Source: Clostridium lundense DSM 17049 | GTDB lineage: Bacteria > Bacillota > Clostridia > Clostridiales > Clostridiaceae | Assembly: GCF_000619945.1 (NCBI RefSeq) | Contig: NZ_JHVC01000008.1 | Location: 178,738 to 242,737 of the forward strand | DNA: 64,000 nt | Direction of reading: 5' to 3' | Part shown: positions 52,120 through 61,131 of the stretch, one piece after another | Layout: each line of letters begins with the position of its first letter | Numbering within the stretch: position 1 is the stretch's first letter | Position numbers and translations under genes: made by a program | Notes under the pieces: model-generated | Database searches by the model: none | What the model was told of the DNA's origin: nothing | The model's input: only the letters and a program-made list of their open reading frames with translations

Positions 52120-53250
52120 CTAATTTAATATTCTATTGATGTTCTCTATTATAATTTGTAAATCCTCATATTCCAACCCTGCATACATTGGCAATCTTAA
52201 TAATCTAGAACTTAAATCTTCAGTTTTAGGTAAATCACCAAATTTATACCCAAGTTTTTCCCCCATAGGAGATGTATGTAATGGTATATAATGAAATACT
52301 GTGTATATGTCATTTGCCTTAAGCTTATCCATTAAATAATCTCTTTCCTTATTTGAATTTAAAAGAATATAGAACATATGATAATTACTTTCACAATAAT
52401 CAGGTATAATTGGCAACCTTAACTTGCCACCTTTCTCCATACTCTTCAATCCCATATAATAACTATCATAGATATACTTTCTTTTTTTCTGTATTTCATC
52501 TATTTTTGTGAATTGAGCCCATAATAATGCACATAATATATCTGATGGTAAGTAACTGGATCCAACATCTACCCACGTATACTTATCTACTTCACCTCTA
52601 AAAAATTGATTTCTATTAGTTCCTTTTTCTCTTATTATTTCTGCTGTTTTTGCTAAAGCATCATCATAATTTATAAGAATGGCTCCTCCTTCTCCAGATG
52701 TATAATTTTTTGTATTATGAAAACTATAACACCCTATATCACCAATAGTTCCTAAATACTTATCCTTATATTTTGCATTTACACTTTGCGCTGCATCTTC
52801 CACAACTTTTAAATTATGCCTTTGTGCTATGGCCATAACTTTATTCATATCACAACTTACACCTGCATAATGAACAACAAATATAGCCTTTGTATTCTTA
52901 GTTATTTTATTTTCTATGTGTTTAGGATCTATGTTTAAAGTTTTTTCACATATTTCTACAAAAACAGGTTTAGCCCCCCTAAGCACTACAGCATTAGCTG
53001 TAGACACAAAGGTATACGAAGGCATAATAACTTCATCACCTTCTTTTAAATCTAGCATCAAAGCAGCCATATCTAGTGCAGAACTACATGAAGTTGTCAT
53101 AAGTGCCTTATTTGTCTTAAATCTGTTTTCTATAAATTGACTTACAAGCTTAGTATAATAGCCATCTCCATGTAAGTTTCCTCTATTAATTGCATCTAAA
53201 ACATATTCTTTTTCCAATTCTGTTATATATGGTTTATTAAACACTATCAT
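52120..53250 (-). CDS. wecE: dTDP-4-keto-6-deoxyhexose aminotransferase (WecE/RffA type)
   Basis: 376 residues from ATG 53250. DegT family with MPSYTFVSTANAVVLRGA, PLP lysine in SFHNTKNYTSGEGG and DVGSSYLPSDI, which are close to WecE (dTDP-4-amino-4,6-dideoxygalactose synthesis). The 4-keto substrate would need a dTDP-glucose pathway, not visible here. Last gene of the second modification operon. Confidence 0.9.
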   Translation of the reverse strand: MIVFNKPYITELEKEYVLDAINRGNLHGDGYYTKLVSQFIENRFKTNKALMTTSCSSALDMAALMLDLKEGDEVIMPSYTFVSTANAVVLRGAKPVFVEICEKTLNIDPKHIENKITKNTKAIFVVHYAGVSCDMNKVMAIAQRHNLKVVEDAAQSVNAKYKDKYLGTIGDIGCYSFHNTKNYTSGEGGAILINYDDALAKTAEIIREKGTNRNQFFRGEVDKYTWVDVGSSYLPSDILCALLWAQFTKIDEIQKKRKYIYDSYYMGLKSMEKGGKLRLPIIPDYCESNYHMFYILLNSNKERDYLMDKLKANDIYTVFHYIPLHTSPMGEKLGYKFGDLPKTEDLSSRLLRLPMYAGLEYEDLQIIIENINRILN

Positions 53251-53268
53251 AATTATCACTTTCCTAAA

Positions 53269-54228
53269 TTATTTTTTCACATAAGAGAATTCCTTATATC
53301 CTCTTATAGCAAATTTATTCTTTATCAAATTATATTGAAAATTTTGTTTTAAATATTTAAAAGAAAATATAATATCAAATTCATTAAAACCAAGCATAGC
53401 CCTCATCGGAGAACTACCTGAAAATCTAGGGTTTATTTCCAAAACAAAATACTTATCATCCTTTTTTAGGATTTGTATGTTTATAATTAATTCATTTTTA
53501 ATTAAATTATGTATTTTTAAAGCAATCTCTTTAATTATATAATTCTCCTCAATATATGCGTATTGAGTAGCTCCTTTACAAAGAATCCTTTTCATTATTA
53601 ATACTTTAACATCTTTATTATTTAAATTAATTAAAGAGATTGTATACTCTTCTCCCTCTTCTATGTATTCTTGTATAATAAATTTTCTATTATAGGATTT
53701 AAACAAATTTATTACGGATTCTAGTTGAGTGGCATTTCTTGCTACATAAATATTTTCAGACGACTTACCTTGAGTTGGTTTTATGATTAATGGATATTTT
53801 AATTTGTCCTCTTCTATTTTCTCAAAAGTACATGGAACATATATATTATTTTTAGATAAAAACTCATTTGCATTACTTTTATTATTAAATAATTTTATTA
53901 AATTATAATCGTTAACCCATGCATCTACATCTTTAAAATGACATTTATTTCTTGATATTACTTCCATTTCAGCTTCTGACCCTGGTATCAGAACATCTAT
54001 TTTTTCCCTTATTATCAGCTCCATTAATGCCTCTAAATAAATATTACTTTTAGCACTAGGTAAAACATAATATTTATCAGCTAAGTCTTTGTAAGCTATT
54101 AAATCTGAATTAGATGCCACTATTAATCTTATACTATTTCTATATCGACTAAGACTTATTATTTTAATTAATCCCTCTCCAACCCCATAAGAACTAGTGC
54201 CTGTGACTAAAACATTATAACATTTCAT
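53269..54228 (-). CDS. ATP-grasp ligase
   Basis: 319 residues. N-terminal pre-ATP domain (LVTGTSSYGVGEGL), then ATP-grasp with KPTQGKSSENI, QEYIEEGEEYT and metal-binding EINPRFSGSSP. Related to PylC/CarB-like proteins that join a carboxylate to an amine. In an amino-sugar operon it could attach an amino acid to a sugar amine. The start overlaps the metallophosphoesterase gene by 14 bases. Confidence 0.87.
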   Translation of the reverse strand: MKCYNVLVTGTSSYGVGEGLIKIISLSRYRNSIRLIVASNSDLIAYKDLADKYYVLPSAKSNIYLEALMELIIREKIDVLIPGSEAEMEVISRNKCHFKDVDAWVNDYNLIKLFNNKSNANEFLSKNNIYVPCTFEKIEEDKLKYPLIIKPTQGKSSENIYVARNATQLESVINLFKSYNRKFIIQEYIEEGEEYTISLINLNNKDVKVLIMKRILCKGATQYAYIEENYIIKEIALKIHNLIKNELIINIQILKKDDKYFVLEINPRFSGSSPMRAMLGFNEFDIIFSFKYLKQNFQYNLIKNKFAIRGYKEFSYVKK

Positions 54229-55159
54229 ATTTTATTCTCCTTATCAAATTCTGTATATTATTAGATAATATTTCTTGTGCCTGAAATCTTAATAAATATT
54301 TTTTTCCATTGTATGCTAACTTTAATATTTGAAAAAGGCAATTTTTATAAATAACATAAATACACCTATCAAAGAAAAAAACATTGTTAAATATACTTTC
54401 CACATATATTTTTTCTTCATTTAAACTTAATAAATTTAGATGAATATATTTTGAATTTCCACCCATATATATTCTATTTCGTATATTGTTATTTAAGTTA
54501 AAGTTATAATCATATAGTAAATCCATATTATAAAATCTTCTCATTATTTGTAAATTGTTATTATTGATTTCTAAGAAACACATCCTAGGATCCCCATCCC
54601 TTGGCATTCCTAACGAACCCACATTAATAAATATATTGTCCTTAACTGTTTTTATAAATGGTCTGTGAGTATGTCCACATATATAATTCATTCCACTTCT
54701 AAATTTATAATTACTCCATTTAATAAAACTTAAGTCTGGATAAAAATAATCATTTATTATATCCGAAATTCCTCCATGTGATAATGTATAATGCATGGTG
54801 TTTATTTTTATATCTAGTTGATTAAAATTTATGTTAGAAAATAATTCCATTATCTTTTTCTTATGCTTATAATTAGACTTTATGGTTTCATTTAAACTAT
54901 TTGAGAATTTAATTTTAAATTCTGTCAACCCTAAATGATTAAAAAAAGCTGCATCATGATTACCAATACATATATCCATATTCCATTTATTTATCATAAC
55001 TTTAAGCAATTCAATAATCCTAACATCAAACTTATAATATCCTATTATATCTCCTAAAAAATACAATTTAATTTCGTCTGAAATACTCAATAAATACTTG
55101 TAAAATTCCCTTAATGCAAAATAATTATTATGTAAATCTGAAAATATAATATGTCTCAT
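54215..55159 (-). CDS. Metallophosphoesterase
   Basis: 314 residues. Calcineurin-like motifs in order: SDLHNN, LGDIIGYY, GNHDAAF, and GGISD...GHTHRPF. The C-terminal third (about 215-314) is a Lys/Asn-rich extension of unknown fold. It may hydrolyse a nucleotide or phosphosugar in the pathway. Four-base ATGA overlap with the epimerase gene upstream. Confidence 0.86.
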   Translation of the reverse strand: MRHIIFSDLHNNYFALREFYKYLLSISDEIKLYFLGDIIGYYKFDVRIIELLKVMINKWNMDICIGNHDAAFFNHLGLTEFKIKFSNSLNETIKSNYKHKKKIMELFSNINFNQLDIKINTMHYTLSHGGISDIINDYFYPDLSFIKWSNYKFRSGMNYICGHTHRPFIKTVKDNIFINVGSLGMPRDGDPRMCFLEINNNNLQIMRRFYNMDLLYDYNFNLNNNIRNRIYMGGNSKYIHLNLLSLNEEKIYVESIFNNVFFFDRCIYVIYKNCLFQILKLAYNGKKYLLRFQAQEILSNNIQNLIRRIKYEML

Positions 55160-56058
55160 TTGTATTTACCTCTATCTGCCATAGAACTATAATACATATG
55201 TTGAATGCCTTCTTTTATATTTACAAAATTCACATTCATTTCTGTACATATTTTTTTATTCTGAATATGTACAGAAGTACTTTCTTCTTTATCTATACTT
55301 AATAATTTAGAACTAGATTTATAAACAGAAATAATAATTTTAGCTAATTCAGATATTTTACACGAATTCCCAGTAGCTAAATTATAAATTCCTGTTTTAG
55401 TATTATTCATTACAATATTATATACAACTTTACATATATCAGATATATATACATAATCTTGAGTTCTTACTCCATTCCCATATATCTCAATATCTTTATT
55501 TTTTATAGCTTTATAAATCATATCCTCTAAAATTCCTATATTACTTTTACCTATTCCATAAGGTGAAGATAATCGTAAAATAAATTCTTTGTTTTTATAA
55601 TATGTATGAATTAGCCTTTCGCCATACAACTTGCTTTTAGAATAATCATCCAAAGTATATAAGCTTGATTCTTCTGTTATATTTATTAAATCATGATGTC
55701 CATATCCATATACAGAAATACTTGAAAAATATATGAATTTATCTACAAAATTTAAAAATGATTTAACAATAAATCTATCAATACTGGTATTAGTCTCAAA
55801 TAGTTCATTTGTTAAATTTGAAATCTGTTTTTTGGGAATACATGCCGCTGTATGAATTAATATAGATTTTGATTTTAAAACTTTTCTCATCCATTCTATA
55901 TTTTTATAGTCGCTGTAAACTATATTATCTAATACATAATTACTACTAGAATGACTTATTCCTATAACATTGACTTCGTCAATATTACTGAAAAAATTTA
56001 TTAGAGACTTTCCTATAAAACCATTTGCTCCTGTAATATAAATATTTCTCTTTTCCAT
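55156..56058 (-). CDS. NAD-dependent epimerase/dehydratase (extended SDR)
   Basis: 300 residues with TGANGFIGKSL, FSSISVYGYG and YSKSKLYGERL (catalytic YxxxK). It acts on a nucleotide sugar; whether as epimerase, reductase or dehydratase cannot be told. Fits with WecE to make an additional amino-deoxy sugar. Confidence 0.87.
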   Translation of the reverse strand: MEKRNIYITGANGFIGKSLINFFSNIDEVNVIGISHSSSNYVLDNIVYSDYKNIEWMRKVLKSKSILIHTAACIPKKQISNLTNELFETNTSIDRFIVKSFLNFVDKFIYFSSISVYGYGHHDLINITEESSLYTLDDYSKSKLYGERLIHTYYKNKEFILRLSSPYGIGKSNIGILEDMIYKAIKNKDIEIYGNGVRTQDYVYISDICKVVYNIVMNNTKTGIYNLATGNSCKISELAKIIISVYKSSSKLLSIDKEESTSVHIQNKKICTEMNVNFVNIKEGIQHMYYSSMADRGKYK

Positions 56059-56071
56059 ATTGGCCTCTCTT

Positions 56072-56707
56072 TTATATTAACATTTTTATTACTTTAGCTG
56101 GATTTCCGGCTACCATTGTATATGGTGGAACATCATCTATAACAACAGCTCCTCCTGCAATTAATGAATATTTTCCTATATTTATATGGTCAATTATAGT
56201 TGCATTAATTCCTATAAAACTTCCTTCATCAACTGTTACATATCCTGCAATATTTGCTCCTGGTGCAATAAAAACGTTATCTTGTATGACTGAATGATGT
56301 GATATTATAGAACCTATATTTACAAATACACATTCTCCTATACTTACAAAGTTATCTATTATTACTCCTTGATTTATTATGCTACCATTTTTCACGTAGC
56401 TTTCACTAGAAAAAATAGATTTATTTGAAATAAATGATATTGGACTAAATCCCATATTTTTTATCTCCTTATATCTTTTATATCTATTAATCATATTTTT
56501 ATAGCCTACACAATATAAAATTTCCTTATTATTTAGATGTCTATTTATATTAATGTCATATTTTTTATCTTTAATTGTATCATCAAATACATTTTGTATA
56601 CAAATATGCTGTTGTATTAATAAAGGTTTAATTTGATTATATAATTCTCCTGATCCAAAAACATTTATATTACTAAATTTGTGTCTTTTGTTATCTTTGT
56701 ATAACAT
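56072..56707 (-). CDS. NeuD-like sugar acyltransferase, second copy
   Basis: 211 residues: divergent N-terminal Rossmann-like part (FGSGELYNQIKPLL), then hexapeptide repeats (VKNGSIINQGVIIDNFVSIG) ending in VAGNPAKVI. Different enough from the 44228 protein to serve another sugar, probably the WecE product. Confidence 0.85.
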   Translation of the reverse strand: MLYKDNKRHKFSNINVFGSGELYNQIKPLLIQQHICIQNVFDDTIKDKKYDININRHLNNKEILYCVGYKNMINRYKRYKEIKNMGFSPISFISNKSIFSSESYVKNGSIINQGVIIDNFVSIGECVFVNIGSIISHHSVIQDNVFIAPGANIAGYVTVDEGSFIGINATIIDHINIGKYSLIAGGAVVIDDVPPYTMVAGNPAKVIKMLI

Positions 56708-56767
56708 AATTTACTCACCTTAAATAATTTATTTTCTATTTAACTTCATATTAACTTCATATTTTTA

Positions 56768-58969
56768 TCACTTATCATATATGTTTATATTATTAAATAT
56801 TTCAATCAATTGATTAATAGAATTCTTTAGTTGAAATCTTCCAACTATTTCCTTCATTATTTTTCCTTTATCTTTTCTGTAATTTACATCTAAGTATAAT
56901 CTGGTAACTTCATTTATGTATTCATCAAATGTACTTCCTACAGCATTCTCTTTTCCTACATACATCAACCCATCAGACTCTTCTGAAAATATTATAATAG
57001 GCAGTTTCATATTCATAGCCATAGCTATACTAATTCCTCCTCCAGATCTTTTAGGATTGATATATATATCACATAATGAATAAACAGCATTTAAATCATC
57101 TTCAAAATTAACTCTTATTATACTATTATCTATTAAATCACTATATTTCATATTCATTTCATTAATATTACTGTTGCCAACAATCAACCATTTACTACCT
57201 GGATTTTCTTTTATAAAAGAACAAATATTTTCAATAAACTCTTTATCCATTTCTGAATTCAATCTACTACCTACTGTCACCATAACAAAATCATTTTCTT
57301 TAAGATTAAAATCTTTTCTTAAATATTGTTTTCTAATTTTAGAATCTAAGTTCAAACCATAATTAAATTGAATTATATCACCTTCATTAAGCGATAAATA
57401 TCTTGAATTTTGTCTAATAACTTCATCTCTATTTCCACATAAATATTTATGTGCTTTAGTTGAAAAATAATTTCCACCTGTACTCATATAAACTATTTTA
57501 TAATAATTATATAAAACTCTAGTTACCAAGGAATTTTCACTATTAGTTAAAATAATTTCAGGGGAAAATTTACTTATATTTTCCAATAAATCTGTTACTT
57601 GTTCATCCTTGTTCTTCTCTACATCACAATAATATATTTCTACACCACTATTTTTTATGTAATCATAATGCACACTTTTTAAGTTTTGAGATATATAAGA
57701 AGAATATATATGAGGAATAATTTCTCCAATCTTTTTACAATATAAATTATCTTCCACAAAAATTTTAACATTATATTTCGGATAATATTTTTTAATACTA
57801 ATAGCATAATCTATAATAACTTTAGTTGGAGAGTGTTTGATACCCAAAAGTTGATCTGTTACTATTGCTATATTATTGATATCTTTCTTAAAACTAATCT
57901 TTTCTTTCTCAATATAGTTGAATATTGGATTAGCTAATTTATCTATTACTTGTGTAATATCTAAATAATAATCATCATAAATTCCTAAATTCTGCCTACA
58001 TATCCAAGATATAATTTGCCATAAAAATTCATAATGATATTTTATATTATTTTTATCATTTATAATTATTTTCATTGCATATTCACAGATCAATGAGTTT
58101 TCTGGATAAATAACTGCAAGTAATGAAACTATATATAATCTCAAATTAAAACCAATATCCTCCATTTGTACATAGTCAAATAGCACATTAAATATATATT
58201 TTCTATATTTTAGCTCAATATCGGTTAATGCTGTAAATATTTTAAACAAAAACCTATTTACTTCCATATTGTTATAATTATAAAAATTAATAGTTATATA
58301 AGGTAAAATAAATATATTTTCATGTACCTTATCTATGAATATCTGATTTATATTTATTTCATTTGCTTCAAAATTACTTAAATTAATTAAATAATCGTCT
58401 TTATTTTCAGCTATGTTAAAATAATAAGTACAATTATTATATATATATTTTTTATTTAATATAGTTTTATTATTTTTATTGTTATAATCAAAATTTTTTA
58501 TGATATCAAAATATTGAAAATTATTATTTTTCATCATAAATCTATATATTTGAAAATAGTTTCTTAAGTTTATATTTATGTATATTTTCCCTTGCACTAC
58601 CTCTTCATTTATACTAGCAAAATTACTTATAGAATTTATAAAATCATACAAATCATTATCTTTTTTATAAAAATTTTGTTCTTCATTATCTATAAAATAT
58701 ATAAAATCATCAATTAAAGAATTGTAAACTCTAAACCAACTAAATAATATATCTTTACAATTTGATAAAACAACTATCTTATTTAAATCATTATACTCTT
58801 TTTTATAATAGTCAATTAAGTATGGTAAATAATCAATAGAAAAATTATTTATGTGCATATCATCATATATATGCACATAATATCCTTGTCTATCAAACTC
58901 ATTTATCATTTCATAAAATCTATGTTTTAATTGTATCGAATGTTGAAAAACTAACAATAAATTTTTCAT
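56768..58969 (-). CDS. Large glycosyltransferase, GT-B fold C-terminal domain
   Basis: 733 residues. The first 375 residues are Asn/Ile/Tyr-rich with no recognised domain. Residues about 380-730 look like GT1/GT4-type: MVTVGSRLNSEMDKEFIE and NPKRSGGGISIAMAMNMKLP, in which the donor-binding region is GGGIS. It probably transfers a sugar to flagellin or to the glycan. Neighbours are a TPR-like gene and the acyltransferase. Confidence 0.78.
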   Translation of the reverse strand: MKNLLLVFQHSIQLKHRFYEMINEFDRQGYYVHIYDDMHINNFSIDYLPYLIDYYKKEYNDLNKIVVLSNCKDILFSWFRVYNSLIDDFIYFIDNEEQNFYKKDNDLYDFINSISNFASINEEVVQGKIYININLRNYFQIYRFMMKNNNFQYFDIIKNFDYNNKNNKTILNKKYIYNNCTYYFNIAENKDDYLINLSNFEANEININQIFIDKVHENIFILPYITINFYNYNNMEVNRFLFKIFTALTDIELKYRKYIFNVLFDYVQMEDIGFNLRLYIVSLLAVIYPENSLICEYAMKIIINDKNNIKYHYEFLWQIISWICRQNLGIYDDYYLDITQVIDKLANPIFNYIEKEKISFKKDINNIAIVTDQLLGIKHSPTKVIIDYAISIKKYYPKYNVKIFVEDNLYCKKIGEIIPHIYSSYISQNLKSVHYDYIKNSGVEIYYCDVEKNKDEQVTDLLENISKFSPEIILTNSENSLVTRVLYNYYKIVYMSTGGNYFSTKAHKYLCGNRDEVIRQNSRYLSLNEGDIIQFNYGLNLDSKIRKQYLRKDFNLKENDFVMVTVGSRLNSEMDKEFIENICSFIKENPGSKWLIVGNSNINEMNMKYSDLIDNSIIRVNFEDDLNAVYSLCDIYINPKRSGGGISIAMAMNMKLPIIIFSEESDGLMYVGKENAVGSTFDEYINEVTRLYLDVNYRKDKGKIMKEIVGRFQLKNSINQLIEIFNNINIYDK

Positions 58970-58999
58970 TTAAATACTCCTATTCTTGTTATATATAGA

Positions 59000-59404
59000 T
59001 TATAATTTTTCTAACAATCTTCTAGCTTCTTCATCTTTTTCTTCTATTTCTTTTAAATATTTTATTGCTAATTCTTTTTCTCCTACTAAATTTAAAATAT
59101 ATCCTAAACTAAATACTGTATCTATATTGTAAGAGTTTATATTGTATGATTTAAATAACAATAATATAACTTCATCATAAAAACCAATACTATAAAATAA
59201 ATTTGAAAGCTTGTTTAATAATTTATCTGTATCATTTTCCATATTAGATGCAATTTTAATAATCACTTCAATATTTAAATTGTATTCTTTCATTAGGATT
59301 ATAAGTAAATCAAAAAGTAATTCTGTATTGATATCCTTGTCTATTTTTGACAAAATATACTTTATATTATTTTCAACTTTAAATGTACAATTTATAGTTT
59401 CCAT
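59000..59404 (-). CDS. Small TPR-like protein
   Basis: 134 residues, helical. The C-terminal half (SVFSLGYILNLVGEKELAIK in looser form) reads as TPR-like, similar to the repeats attached to the other enzymes here. No catalytic motif. It lies between Maf and the large glycosyltransferase and may be a stand-alone docking or chaperone protein. Confidence 0.62.
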   Translation of the reverse strand: METINCTFKVENNIKYILSKIDKDINTELLFDLLIILMKEYNLNIEVIIKIASNMENDTDKLLNKLSNLFYSIGFYDEVILLLFKSYNINSYNIDTVFSLGYILNLVGEKELAIKYLKEIEEKDEEARRLLEKL

Positions 59405-59421
59405 TTTATAACTCCTAACAT

Positions 59422-61125
59422 CTATATTTCTACTACTCTCTTTATCAATGGTATATTTTCTTCAAAAACATAATTTAAATCTGTATATAATTTATTAAAA
59501 CCTAATATTAGTTTTTTACTTTTTGTAATCTCATCTTCTTTCTCATCTTCTTTATATCTAAAATTTTTAGCATTTTTATTAAATACATCTTCAATCATAA
59601 CACTTATAAAATCCAATTCTCTAAAATTATCTATTATATTATTTATCCTATATATTTTTTTCATTAATTTTAATATTTCACTTTTATTATTGGTTTTTAA
59701 TATTTTCCCAGTGATATATTTGCCTTCTTTACATTTTTTATTTATATCTATTATTTGCGATAAAATTTTATTAAACTGACCTATAACTTTACCTTTATCA
59801 ATATTTTCTTCAATTAAATATTGAGATATATTTTTATTAATTTTTTCTTGTCCAAATATATTTAAATTTTCATCTAAATCCATTATTAAAGTTCCCTGTA
59901 TATGTGCTCCCCCTTCTGTACTATTTATAAATATTGTATCTTCATTACTTTTAATAAAATTTTCAAAGCCACTTCTAAACAGATCTAATGTATATGATGT
60001 AAGTATTTTTTCACCTTGTATACTTTTTACAAAAATCTTTCCGTGATTTGTTACATCTTCAGCTAATCCTAATTCAGTACAATTAGCATAGCTTTGATTA
60101 TTGGTATAAGCTAAATCTTGCCCTATAAATGATATAGGGTTACATCCTAAATACTTTGCCAATGATGTACATGCATGAGCAACTGAACCTTGTTGAAATA
60201 ATACCTCGATATTTTTTCCTAAAATATCTTCAATATATGTATTAACTCCTGCTCTAAAAAATATTTTTTGTCCATTATAACTATTAACTAATTTGCTATT
60301 AGTTCCTTCATGAAATACTAATGGAATTTTACATTCTAACTCTTCCTCCACCATATGATATATTTCATCACACGGATCAACAGCACACATAAAATCCGGC
60401 ATTATACCTCTTTCTAATAAAGGTTTCAATGTTCTATTTCCAGCTATTATTATAACGTTATTTTGAACATCTTTTAGTTTATTTATATTCTTTTCTAAGG
60501 ATGGACCTGCTGATACAATAACAGCTGGCTTATTACTAAAAATACCTTTAATTGTATTTATAAAAGTACTGTTAATTATTATAGGTATATTATTTAAATA
60601 ACTGCTAAATATATCTTTACCTATTGTATCCATAGTCTTTACATTACATAAACAATTTAAGGTATACTCTCTCAAGTTTGACAAAAAACCCTTGACTACT
60701 TCATCATAAACTTTATCATAATTAAAATTATTTATAAGTATAAAATTATCATAATCAGTTCTAATTAAAAATGCTCCAATAATACTTTTACTTTCTTCTA
60801 GGTTATCTAAATAGTATAAATTCACTCTATCATCTTCAAGTATTTGACTACTTTCTTCACTTTTTAAAAAACTCATTATTTTAGTTATATTAGGCTCAAC
60901 AATTAAGATTTTATTAAATATACTTGTTTTTTTTAATATCTCTAAAATATACTTTCCATTAATTAATCCTATTAATATTATTGAAGTTTCTGAATTTATA
61001 TTTTTTATACTATTCAATGTCTTCTTTTCATCAACATTACCTATACTAATATCTTCTTTTGATTCTACAAAAGATTCTTTTACTTTATCAACTTTGTCTA
61101 ATGTGATTTTTGTTATAGCATTCAT
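59422..61125 (-). CDS. Motility accessory factor Maf (DUF115), flagellin nonulosonate transferase
   Basis: 567 residues. The central DUF115/MptE-like domain (about 190-400) has VSAGPSLEKNINKL, AGNRTLKPLLERGIMPDF, VDPCDE and FIGQDLAYTNNQSYA. Maf proteins move CMP-activated pseudaminic or legionaminic acid onto Ser/Thr of flagellin in the cytoplasm. It is the expected user of the CMP sugar from the 51887-42029 operon and sits near both flagellin genes. Confidence 0.93.
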   Translation of the reverse strand: MNAITKITLDKVDKVKESFVESKEDISIGNVDEKKTLNSIKNINSETSIILIGLINGKYILEILKKTSIFNKILIVEPNITKIMSFLKSEESSQILEDDRVNLYYLDNLEESKSIIGAFLIRTDYDNFILINNFNYDKVYDEVVKGFLSNLREYTLNCLCNVKTMDTIGKDIFSSYLNNIPIIINSTFINTIKGIFSNKPAVIVSAGPSLEKNINKLKDVQNNVIIIAGNRTLKPLLERGIMPDFMCAVDPCDEIYHMVEEELECKIPLVFHEGTNSKLVNSYNGQKIFFRAGVNTYIEDILGKNIEVLFQQGSVAHACTSLAKYLGCNPISFIGQDLAYTNNQSYANCTELGLAEDVTNHGKIFVKSIQGEKILTSYTLDLFRSGFENFIKSNEDTIFINSTEGGAHIQGTLIMDLDENLNIFGQEKINKNISQYLIEENIDKGKVIGQFNKILSQIIDINKKCKEGKYITGKILKTNNKSEILKLMKKIYRINNIIDNFRELDFISVMIEDVFNKNAKNFRYKEDEKEDEITKSKKLILGFNKLYTDLNYVFEENIPLIKRVVEI

Positions 61126-61131
61126 ATTAAA

